Below are positions 10,575 through 15,861 of a stretch of DNA of 15,861 bases, piece after piece. A program made the position numbers and the translations under genes. Source of the stretch: Actinomycetes bacterium (GTDB lineage Bacteria > Actinomycetota > Actinomycetes > Mycobacteriales > Mycobacteriaceae); assembly GCA_023388385.1 (NCBI GenBank), contig JAEWGK010000259.1, positions 1 through 15,861 of the forward strand, given 5' to 3'. The notes under the pieces are model-generated. The model was given only the letters and a program-made list of their open reading frames with translations. It was not told where the DNA came from and did not search any database. Every line of letters begins with the position of its first letter. Position 1 is the stretch's first letter.

Positions 10575-10607
10575 CGCCGCCACCCCCGGTGGCCGGGGAC
10601 GGCGGCG
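10575..10607 (-). terminator. Terminator-like hairpin after ubiA
   Basis: Outer arms cgccgcc (10575-10581) and ggcggcg (10601-10607) enclose an inner stem ccccgg (10584-10589) with ccgggg (10593-10598) and a 3-nt loop. It starts 23 nt after the ubiA stop codon in the direction of transcription. A pronounced U-tract is lacking. It probably ends the glfT2-PAP2-ubiA transcript. Confidence 0.6.
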
Positions 10608-10630
10608 GATATGGCGCGCGGGGCGCGTCG

Positions 10631-11659
10631 TCAGGCGGCGAGCGCCGGGGCGACGTACACCGCGATGGCGATGCACACGACCCACAGGACGGCCAGCGCC
10701 TGCAGCGGTCGGTCGCGCAGCGCGATCTCGTCCGGGGCGCCGGCGTCGCCGCGGTCGATGTCCGCGGCGTAGCGCAGGATGGCGACGGTGAACGGCACCA
10801 TCGAGACCTGGTACCAGATGTCGGACGGGGCGCCGGCGGCGCCGCCCATCTCGAATCCCCACAGGGCGTAGGCCATCACGACGCCGGTGGCGGCCAGCGT
10901 CCACACGAACCGCAGGTACGTCTCCGTGTAGCCCTGCAGGGAGCGGCGGATGCCCTTGCCCGTGCGCTTGGCCAGCAGCAGCTCCGCGTAGCGCTTGCCC
11001 GCGGCCATGAACAGGGAGCCGAACGCCGCGACGATGAGGAACCACTGCGACAGGTGGATGGCCGCCGCGACGCCACCGGCCATGGCGCGCAGCATGAAGC
11101 CGGAGCTGACCAGCGCGATGTCGATGACGGGCTGGTGTTTCCAGCCGAAGCAGTAGCCCAGCTGCAGCGCGATGTAGACGGCCGCGACGATGGCCAGGCC
11201 GAAGCCCGACGACGCCAGGAACGACAGGCCGAGCGCCAGGGCGATGAGCACGACCGCCATCGCGTAGGCCATGCCCACCGGCAGGACGCCGGCGGCGATG
11301 GGCCGGAAGCGCTTGGTCGGGTGCTGGCGGTCCGACTCGACGTCGCGGGCGTCGTTGATGAGGTAGATGGACGACGCCGCCAGGCAGAACACGACGAACG
11401 CGATGAGCACGTCCAGCATGGTCCCGGTGTCCGTGAGCGCGTCCGTGCCGGCGGCCAGCGGGGCCGCGACGACGAGGGCGTTCTTCGTCCACTGCTTCGG
11501 CCGCAGCGCCTTCAGCATCCCGTCGACGAGGTTCCTCGGCGGGTGGCCCTGGGGGTGCGCCGGCTCGTCGATGCCGTAGGTGTGCGGCTCCGAGCCGATG
11601 ACGCCCCAGTCGTCGTCGCCGCGCGCGCGGTCGCGCGCGACCGGCTTCTGCTGCTCCAT
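10631..11659 (-). CDS. ubiA: Decaprenyl-phosphate phosphoribosyltransferase (DPPR synthase)
   Basis: A 342-residue integral membrane prenyltransferase of the UbiA superfamily. It transfers 5-phosphoribose from PRPP to decaprenyl phosphate, the first committed step toward decaprenyl-phosphoryl-arabinose, the arabinose donor for arabinogalactan. The sequence shows the hallmark LRPKQWTKN (52-60), the metal-binding motif NDARDVESD (102-110), Asp180 with GFMLR (187-191) in the second conserved region, GKRYAE (221-226), and eight to nine hydrophobic segments ending at the C-terminus. A hydrophilic N-terminal extension of about 45 residues precedes the first conserved motif; M. tuberculosis UbiA (about 302 residues) is shorter. 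ATG 11659 has GAGGAG about 9 nt upstream. The gene follows the PAP2 gene by 44 nt, consistent with one operon, and is followed by a hairpin. Confidence 0.95.
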   Translation of the reverse strand: MEQQKPVARDRARGDDDWGVIGSEPHTYGIDEPAHPQGHPPRNLVDGMLKALRPKQWTKNALVVAAPLAAGTDALTDTGTMLDVLIAFVVFCLAASSIYLINDARDVESDRQHPTKRFRPIAAGVLPVGMAYAMAVVLIALALGLSFLASSGFGLAIVAAVYIALQLGYCFGWKHQPVIDIALVSSGFMLRAMAGGVAAAIHLSQWFLIVAAFGSLFMAAGKRYAELLLAKRTGKGIRRSLQGYTETYLRFVWTLAATGVVMAYALWGFEMGGAAGAPSDIWYQVSMVPFTVAILRYAADIDRGDAGAPDEIALRDRPLQALAVLWVVCIAIAVYVAPALAA

Positions 11660-11703
11660 GGGATGGCTCTCCTCGTTCGTGGTCGTTTCGGCCGTGGCCG
11701 AAT

Positions 11704-12267
11704 CTATCGGATGGATTCCCCCGGCTCGCGGGATGCGACGGCGCGCGCGGCGCGGGCGGCACGGGCGGTGGCCCAGCCGAGCAGCGCCCCGGCGGTGACG
11801 TCGGTCGGGTAGTGGACGCCGAGGACCAGCCGCGAGGCCATGATGGCGGGCACGCCCGCCCACGGCAGGCGGCTGCCCGTCATGTCGGCGATGGCGACGA
11901 GGGCCGCCGTCGTCGACGTCGCATGCGACGACGGGAAGCTGAGCTGGCTCGGCGTGCCGACGCCGACGCGCACCCGCGGGTCATGCGGGCGCGGGCGGCG
12001 CACGATGCGCTTGAGCACGACGGAGGCGGCGTGCGAGGTGAACGCGGCCGCGCCGACCGTCGCCCACTCCCGCCGACGGCGGCCGCCGGAGGCCAGCCAC
12101 CCGGCGCCGGCGAGCGCCAGCCAGCCGGCGGAGTGCTCGCCGAACAGGCTCATCGCCTTCGCCGCGGGCACGATGCCCGGCACCTCGAACAGCGCGTCCT
12201 GGATGACGACCAGCGCGTCCGATTCGCCGAACGGGTCGCCGGCGACGCGATCAGGCTTCGAAGACAT
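11704..12267 (-). CDS. PAP2-family membrane phosphatase, candidate DPPR phosphatase
   Basis: A 187-residue PAP2 (type 2 phosphatidic acid phosphatase) protein, equivalent by position to M. tuberculosis Rv3807c. It carries the full three-part active site: K86-x6-R93-P94 (KRIVRRPRP), PSSHAT (112-117) with His115, and SR-x5-H-x3-D (Ser145, Arg146, His152, Asp156). Several hydrophobic segments indicate membrane embedding. Rv3807c has been proposed to remove the phosphate from decaprenyl-phosphoryl-5-phosphoribose, the product of UbiA; its position between glfT2 and ubiA supports that assignment but the substrate is inference. ATG 12267 lies inside the end of glfT2 (17-nt overlap), with GGAAGGG about 11 nt upstream, so translation is likely coupled. 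The C-terminal tail (about 168-187) is Arg/Ala-rich, as in many short actinobacterial PAP2 proteins. Confidence 0.88.
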   Translation of the reverse strand: MSSKPDRVAGDPFGESDALVVIQDALFEVPGIVPAAKAMSLFGEHSAGWLALAGAGWLASGGRRRREWATVGAAAFTSHAASVVLKRIVRRPRPHDPRVRVGVGTPSQLSFPSSHATSTTAALVAIADMTGSRLPWAGVPAIMASRLVLGVHYPTDVTAGALLGWATARAARAARAVASREPGESIR

Positions 12268-14254
12268 CGGCCCATCCCTTCCTGGAGGCCAGCCGCGGGT
12301 GCGCGGCGCGGTAGGCGTCGCGCAGCTCGTCGAAGCGGTCGAGGATCGCCTCCTGCAGCGTCCACGAATCCTCGAGCAGATCCTTCGCCACGGCGCGATC
12401 CCGCTTGCGGTAGACGACGCCGCGGCCGTCGGCGGTGGTGACCGTCGCGCCGTCGACGCGCGACAGCGAGAACCAGCGGGCCTCCACCGGCGCGAGGTTC
12501 GCCTGCGGGACCTCGTGGTGGGCGGGATCGTGGCGGCGCAGCGTGTGGGCCAGGCCCTTCGCCAGCCACACGGACTTCTTCAGCGGCGCCAGGCGGCCGC
12601 CGATGTCCTTCACCGGGACGCCGGGGATGCCGGACGGCTTCGGCAGGTCGCCGGCCGACGGCAGCACGACGGCATCCGGGTACCCCTTCCGCATCGCCGC
12701 GACCTTCGGCAGCGCCTCCCCGAGGAGGCCGAACAGCTGCTCCGGGCCACGCAGGAAGTCGCGGATGGCCTCGTTCTGGATGGCGACGGTGGAGTACTCC
12801 AGGCACAGCAGGTGCTTCGCCGTGGCCTTGCGCATGGACTTCACGATGCCGCGCGGGTCGCCGTCGTGCTGCAGCGCCGCGACGATGAGGCGGTTGCGCA
12901 GGTGGAAGTAGGCCTGCCAGTCGATGGCGTCGTCCTTGTCGGACCACGCCATGTGCCAGATGGCGACGCCCGGCCACGTCGCGGTCGGGTAGCCGTGGTC
13001 GGCGGCGCGCAGGCCGTACTCGGCGTCATCCCACTTGATGAACAGGGGCAGGGGCTGGCCGATCTCCTCCGCGACGACGCGCGGGATGAGGCACATCCAC
13101 CAGCCGTTGTAATCGACGTCGATGCGGCGGTGGAGGTCCTTCGAGTCGATGGCCTCGCCGGTGGCGTTGACGCCGTGCTCGCCGCGGTCGCGCAGCGGGT
13201 GCGCATGGAAGTCGTGGTCGTAGTGGACGTGCGGCGCGGAAGTCCACATGAAGTCGCCGCGGCCGATGACCTCGCCCATCGAATGCAGGTGCGAGCGCTC
13301 CTGCAGATTGAGCATCTGGCCGCCGACCAGCATCGGGGCCTTCGCGTGCCTGGCGACGGCGACCGCGCGGAGCACGGAGTCCGGCTCGATGGCGATGTCG
13401 TCGTCCATGTAGAGGATGTACGGGCTGTCCGTGGCGCGCGCCGGATCGGAGTCCGGGCCGCCAAGGGCCTCGTACATGATGCGGGAGTAGCCGCCGGAGC
13501 CGCCGAGGTTGCCCTGCGGGAAGATGCGCAGCCGGTCGCCGAAGTGCTCCGCGACGGCGGCGAAGCCCGGCTCGTCCGCCGGGTGCCGGTCGCCCTGGTC
13601 GGGCATGAGAATCGCGTCGATGACGGCGTCGACCTCCGGGTCGGAGGCCAGCGCCTCCAACGCGGCGACGGCGTCGGCCGGGCGGTTGAACGTCGGGATG
13701 CCGACGGTCACGCGGCCCTCCGGCGCCGGGGTGACGGAGCCGCCCGGGTGGACCTGATCCTTCGCCGCATGCGGGGCGAACCAGCCGCCGGCGTGCAGCT
13801 CGACGTCGGTCTCGCAGGTCAGGTCGAACCAGATCCAGCCGCCGTCCTCGAACGGGGCGAGGGAGACCTCCAGCTCGACGACGGAGCGCGCCGACGGGTC
13901 GGCGGCGTCACCGGCCTGCACGCCGTCGACGGCGATGCGGGAGCCGTCGATCTTCGAGCGGTAGACGTCGACTCGCGCCATGCCGGTGAGCTCCAGGCGC
14001 AGGATCACCGACTCCAGGTTGGTCCAGCGGCGCCAGTAGGAGGCGGGCAGGGCGTTGAAGTAGGTCTCGAAGCTCACCTCGTCGCCGGCCGGGATGAGGG
14101 CGGAGGTCCGGGACGTCGCACGGACGCGGCCGGCGTTGCCCTCCGGCTCGACGAGGTACAGGGATCGGACGTCGCGCGGCTCGCCGAGCTTCGGCAGGAG
14201 CACGCGCTGCAGACGCTCGACGGCGCGGGACGCGTCGCTGGTGTCTCGGGTCAT
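12251..14254 (-). CDS. glfT2: Galactofuranosyltransferase GlfT2
   Basis: A 667-residue polymerising galactofuranosyltransferase that builds the alternating beta-1,5/1,6 galactan of arabinogalactan from UDP-galactofuranose on a decaprenyl carrier. The N-terminal beta-rich domain covers about 1-180. The GT-A fold begins near 181 (RVTVGIPTFNRP) and includes QGNLGGSGGYSRIM (247-260), the metal-binding DDD (284-286), NGWWMCLIP (383-391), the WDDAEYG motif (408-414) with the probable catalytic base Asp410, and IWHMAW with metal-ligand His434. The helical C-terminal domain follows (about 450-667). All key residues known from M. tuberculosis GlfT2 (637 residues) have a counterpart. ATG 14254 is chosen because AGGAAAGG lies just upstream and the N-terminus then matches the family; the frame is open further up to 14464 but reads only Arg/Pro-rich sequence. 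It is the first gene of the glfT2-PAP2-ubiA unit. Confidence 0.95.
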   Translation of the reverse strand: MTRDTSDASRAVERLQRVLLPKLGEPRDVRSLYLVEPEGNAGRVRATSRTSALIPAGDEVSFETYFNALPASYWRRWTNLESVILRLELTGMARVDVYRSKIDGSRIAVDGVQAGDAADPSARSVVELEVSLAPFEDGGWIWFDLTCETDVELHAGGWFAPHAAKDQVHPGGSVTPAPEGRVTVGIPTFNRPADAVAALEALASDPEVDAVIDAILMPDQGDRHPADEPGFAAVAEHFGDRLRIFPQGNLGGSGGYSRIMYEALGGPDSDPARATDSPYILYMDDDIAIEPDSVLRAVAVARHAKAPMLVGGQMLNLQERSHLHSMGEVIGRGDFMWTSAPHVHYDHDFHAHPLRDRGEHGVNATGEAIDSKDLHRRIDVDYNGWWMCLIPRVVAEEIGQPLPLFIKWDDAEYGLRAADHGYPTATWPGVAIWHMAWSDKDDAIDWQAYFHLRNRLIVAALQHDGDPRGIVKSMRKATAKHLLCLEYSTVAIQNEAIRDFLRGPEQLFGLLGEALPKVAAMRKGYPDAVVLPSAGDLPKPSGIPGVPVKDIGGRLAPLKKSVWLAKGLAHTLRRHDPAHHEVPQANLAPVEARWFSLSRVDGATVTTADGRGVVYRKRDRAVAKDLLEDSWTLQEAILDRFDELRDAYRAAHPRLASRKGWADVFEA

Positions 14255-14405
14255 GGGCCTTTCCTGGGCTTTCAGGTCGGGGGCCCGCGCCGGGGTGCGC
14301 GGCGGGGCGCGCCGCGGGCGCCGTCGGACGGTCGTCCTCGGGCGGAGCCGCGGCGGACTCCCACGAATCCTAACCGCGGGGACGCCCCTTCCCCGGGGTC
14401 CCCGC

Positions 14406-14461
14406 CCGGCGCGGCGCGGGAACGGGGCGAGCGAACGGCGTCCGGCGCGGCGCGGGAACGG
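14406..14461. repeat. 20-bp direct repeat upstream of glfT2
   Basis: The sequence ccggcgcggcgcgggaacgg occurs perfectly at 14406-14425 and again at 14442-14461, a 36-bp period. Each copy contains GGAAC. After the first copy CGTC follows with a 15-nt spacer (GGAAC 14419-14423, CGTC 14439-14442), loosely resembling an ECF sigma promoter on the plus strand, one nt short of the usual spacing. The repeat could be a regulator-binding pair or a chance duplication. Confidence 0.6.
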
Positions 14462-14581
14462 CATGCCCCCGTCGTCGGGCCCGAGGCGTCACGGGCACTC
14501 GGCGATCGTCGCAACGCCCTGCCGGAGTTTTTCCGCGGACCCCCGTAACAACCGGGCGCCGGGATGCACGTACCGGGTGAC

Positions 14582-14618
14582 GGCGCCCCGACGGGCGCCC
14601 CGCGGGACCCGACGGGTC
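14582..14618 (+). other. Two consecutive small hairpins in the lipoprotein gene leader
   Basis: ggcgccc (14582-14588) pairs perfectly with gggcgcc (14593-14599) across a 4-nt loop. It is followed by gaccc (14606-14610) pairing with gggtc (14614-14618). Both lie 40-90 nt before the start codon at 14670, so they would be in the 5' leader if transcription starts upstream of them. In DNA this GC-rich small stems are common, so any regulatory meaning is weak. Confidence 0.25.
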
Positions 14619-14669
14619 GCCGCGGACGGACACGGCGGGTCCCCAGCGGACCCGCGGAAGGAGAACACG

Positions 14670-15176
14670 ATGACCACGCACACCATCCGCACCTCCGGCG
14701 CCCGCCGCGCCGCGCGCCTGCTCGCCGTGCCCGCGCTCGCCGCGCTGGCGTTCGGCACCGGGGCGTGCTCCGCCGACGACGCGGCCTCGGCCGCCGAGGA
14801 GACCGTCGCCGAGTCCGTCACCCTCGCCGCCGGCTCGGAGGCCGCCCCGATCGCGCAGGGCGCGGACCCGGGCTCGGAGGAGCACACCGCCACCGGCGCC
14901 GGCGTCGACGTCTCCGTGCGCGGCTACGTCAAGCCCGGCCAGCCGCTCGAGGTCACCGCGGACTGCGGGAACCCGATCGACGCGACGTTCGACACCACCT
15001 TCGGCCCGTCCGGCCCGCTGCACCCGGCCGCCGACGCCGGCAACCTCGACGCCTCGTTCAGCGCGCCGACGTCCATCCCGGCGCCGCCGGACGGCGGCCA
15101 CACGGTGACGGTGATCTGCGGCGACGGCGCGACCGCGACCGTCGTCATGCCGGAGTCCGGCAACGTCGGGCAGTAG
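14670..15176 (+). CDS. Small secreted protein, probable lipoprotein, unknown function
   Basis: A 168-residue exported protein that I do not recognise by family. The N-terminus has an Arg-rich start, a hydrophobic core (about 17-31) and GTGAC ending at Cys33, a weak lipobox because position -3 is Thr rather than Leu/Val. A region rich in Ala, Glu and Asp (34-75) leads into a domain of alternating hydrophobic strands (about 77-160) containing PGQPLEVTADCG with Cys99 and GHTVTVICGDG with Cys150. The two cysteines may form a disulfide across an immunoglobulin-like beta sandwich. ATG 14670 has AAGGAGA about 7 nt upstream, a strong site. Its stop lies 19 nt before the sigma-factor gene, so the two are probably linked in expression and perhaps in function. 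Composition matches neighbouring genes. Confidence 0.8.
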   Translation: MTTHTIRTSGARRAARLLAVPALAALAFGTGACSADDAASAAEETVAESVTLAAGSEAAPIAQGADPGSEEHTATGAGVDVSVRGYVKPGQPLEVTADCGNPIDATFDTTFGPSGPLHPAADAGNLDASFSAPTSIPAPPDGGHTVTVICGDGATATVVMPESGNVGQ

Positions 15177-15194
15177 CGCGCAGTAGCCTGCCCG
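15167..15194 (+). promoter_or_regulatory. Inverted repeat and possible leaderless promoter at the sigma-factor start
   Basis: Arms cgggcag (15167-15173) and ctgcccg (15188-15194) form a perfect 7-bp dyad around a 14-nt loop, reaching within 2 nt of the ATG at 15196. A direct repeat cagtagc lies inside (15171-15177 and 15181-15187). No Shine-Dalgarno sequence is visible before the ATG. TAGCCT (15184-15189) ends 6 nt before it, the placement expected of a -10 box for a leaderless transcript. Either a regulated promoter or an RNA hairpin masking the start would fit. Confidence 0.4.
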
Positions 15195-15195
15195 C

Positions 15196-15690
15196 ATGAC
15201 CCGCGCCGACGACTTCCGCCGCGCCATGGTGGACCATCACGGCGCCGTGTCGGCGTATGCCCGCCGCCGCCTCCCGGACGCGGAGGTGGAGGACGCCGTG
15301 GCGGAGGTCCTGGCGCGCGCGTGGGCGGGCTGGCCGCCGGACGGCGACCCGCTGCCGTGGCTCTACGGCATCGCCCGCAACGTCGTGCTGGAGGGCTACC
15401 GGGGCCGCGAGCGCGACGCCCGCAGCCTCGGCGCTGCGGCGGCCCTGGAGCGTCGCCGCAGGTCGGACGGCCCGGAGGACATCACGGGCGTGATGGCCGT
15501 CGGCCAGGCGATGGCGCGGCTGCGGCCGGCGGACCGGGAGATCCTGTGCCTGGCGGCGTGGGAGGGCCTGGACGACAACGGCCTCGCCGCCGCGCTGGGC
15601 ATCCGCCGCGGCACGGCACGCGTGCGGCTGCACCGGGCGCGCGCCCGGCTGGCCGCGGAACTCGATCGGATGGAAAGGCAGGAGGGGTAG
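15196..15690 (+). CDS. ECF-type RNA polymerase sigma factor
   Basis: A 164-residue sigma-70-family protein of extracytoplasmic-function type, which directs RNA polymerase to a specific promoter set, often in response to envelope stress. Region 2 lies at about 8-70, with AEVEDAVAEVLARAW resembling the region 2.2 core and PWLYGIARNVVLEGYR the 2.3-2.4 helix. A linker of about 30 residues follows. Region 4 lies at about 105-160, with MARLRPADREILCLAAWEG, the helix-turn-helix LAAALGIRRGTARVRLHRAR, and a charged tail. It is at the short end of the ECF family, and no SnoaL-like C-terminal extension is present. ATG 15196 lacks a clear ribosome site, but upstream extension is blocked by the short gap to the lipoprotein gene. 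A downstream gene begins 3 nt after its stop, the usual position for an anti-sigma or regulatory membrane protein. The signal sensed is unknown. Confidence 0.9.
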   Translation: MTRADDFRRAMVDHHGAVSAYARRRLPDAEVEDAVAEVLARAWAGWPPDGDPLPWLYGIARNVVLEGYRGRERDARSLGAAAALERRRRSDGPEDITGVMAVGQAMARLRPADREILCLAAWEGLDDNGLAAALGIRRGTARVRLHRARARLAAELDRMERQEG

Positions 15691-15693
15691 GTC

Positions 15694-15861
15694 ATGGGCA
15701 TCTTCGACGGTCCCGACGCGCGGGAGGAGCGCGCGATGACGCTGCTGCGCGCCGCCGACCCGTCGCCGGGTCCCGATGCGGTGGATCCGGCCGCGTCCGC
15801 GCGCCTGGTCGATCGTGTGATCGCGGGATCGCGTGACGACGCCCCCCGCGCCGCCGCACCC
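15694..15861 (+). CDS. Start of a gene coupled to the sigma factor, possible anti-sigma/regulatory protein; cut by window edge
   Basis: The first 56 codons of a gene starting at ATG 15694, 3 nt after the sigma-factor stop, with GGAGGGG about 9 nt upstream. The visible part (MGIFDGPDAREERAMTLLRAADP, then a proline- and alanine-rich stretch with ARLVDRVIAGS) is hydrophilic and cytoplasmic-looking, with no transmembrane segment yet. The arrangement resembles actinobacterial sigma-factor operons whose second gene encodes a single-pass membrane protein with a cytoplasmic N-terminus. Function is inferred from position only; the diagnostic part lies beyond the window. Confidence 0.7.
   Translation, partial: MGIFDGPDAREERAMTLLRAADPSPGPDAVDPAASARLVDRVIAGSRDDAPRAAAP

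Larger units (their letters stand above)
10254..10630. other. 377-bp intergenic gap where aftB is expected
   Basis: This stretch separates ubiA from the mycolyltransferase gene. It holds a terminator-like hairpin near ubiA (10575-10607) and a candidate mycolyltransferase promoter (10343-10372); the part between is extremely GC-rich and has no convincing reading frame. A 74-codon open frame on the minus strand (10346-10570) has Arg/Pro/Gly-rich composition typical of chance frames. No remnant of the arabinofuranosyltransferase aftB, which sits here in M. tuberculosis and C. glutamicum, was recognised, though 377 bp could hold only a small fragment of a gene of roughly 2 kb. Confidence 0.7.
14255..14669. 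other. 415-bp divergent intergenic region between glfT2 and the lipoprotein gene
   Basis: This region must carry the leftward glfT2 promoter and the rightward promoter of the lipoprotein gene. On the minus strand TAGGAT (14372-14367) is a reasonable -10 for glfT2, with only a poor -35 at the right distance (14395-14390). A 20-bp direct repeat lies at 14406-14461. On the plus strand an AT-richer patch at about 14525-14555 (gttttt, then gtaacaac) is the most promoter-like sequence for the lipoprotein gene, without a clear consensus. Two small hairpins sit just before the lipoprotein ribosome site. I see no gene in it; open frames here are Arg/Pro-rich chance frames. Confidence 0.5.

Noticed and set aside
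11840..14548. 902-codon plus-strand open frame opposite glfT2 and the PAP2 gene
   Set aside because: It is antisense to clear GlfT2 catalytic motifs and lacks any domain of its own.
14370..15227. 285-codon minus-strand frame opposite the lipoprotein gene
   Set aside because: It has low-complexity Arg/Gly/Ala composition, is antisense to a gene with a strong ribosome site and signal peptide, and has no domain.

Overview
The window is about 15.9 kb of very GC-rich DNA. It carries most of the conserved mycolate/arabinogalactan (mycomembrane) biosynthesis locus of a mycolic-acid-bearing actinobacterium. A high-GC Corynebacterium or close relative fits best. The gene order (pks13, fadD32, cutinase-like gene, LGFP-repeat mycolyltransferase, second mycolyltransferase, ubiA, PAP2 phosphatase, glfT2) and the fusion of LGFP repeats to a mycolyltransferase (Cop1/Csp1 type) are corynebacterial hallmarks. 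The organism call is inference from gene content and synteny; no rRNA or other taxonomic marker is present.

Layout: nine genes run leftward on the minus strand, from 14254 down to base 1. From upstream to downstream they are glfT2 (12251-14254), a PAP2 phosphatase overlapping it (11704-12267), ubiA (10631-11659), a stand-alone mycolyltransferase (9225-10253), the LGFP-repeat mycolyltransferase (6942-8912), a DUF732-type lipoprotein (6446-6949), a cutinase-like esterase (5514-6440), fadD32 (3427-5289), and the N-terminal two thirds of pks13, which runs off the left edge. Gaps, overlaps and hairpins suggest four leftward units: glfT2-PAP2-ubiA, the single mycolyltransferase, LGFP-mycolyltransferase/DUF732/cutinase, and fadD32-pks13. 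At the right end a plus-strand module begins: a small secreted or lipoprotein gene (14670-15176), an ECF-type sigma factor (15196-15690), and the 5' end of a closely following gene (15694 onward) that may be its regulatory partner.

How they work together: FadD32 activates the meromycolic acid as acyl-AMP and loads it on Pks13, which condenses it with a carboxylated acyl chain to give the mycolate precursor. The mycolyltransferases move mycolate from trehalose monomycolate to arabinogalactan and to trehalose. GlfT2 builds the galactan to which the mycolated arabinan is attached. UbiA makes decaprenyl-phosphoryl-5-phosphoribose, the PAP2 protein is the candidate phosphatase for the next step, and together they supply the arabinose donor. 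The cutinase-like protein is the Culp6/Rv3802c-type envelope lipase/thioesterase.

The most notable observation is an absence. The arabinofuranosyltransferase gene aftB, which sits between the mycolyltransferase and ubiA in M. tuberculosis and C. glutamicum, is missing here; only about 377 bp of apparently non-coding DNA lies at that position. Other points are the sigma-factor module beside glfT2, several sharp inverted or direct repeats in the intergenic regions, and a possibly leaderless sigma-factor gene. I did not find a clearly novel multi-gene system. No tRNA, rRNA, CRISPR array or mobile element was seen.
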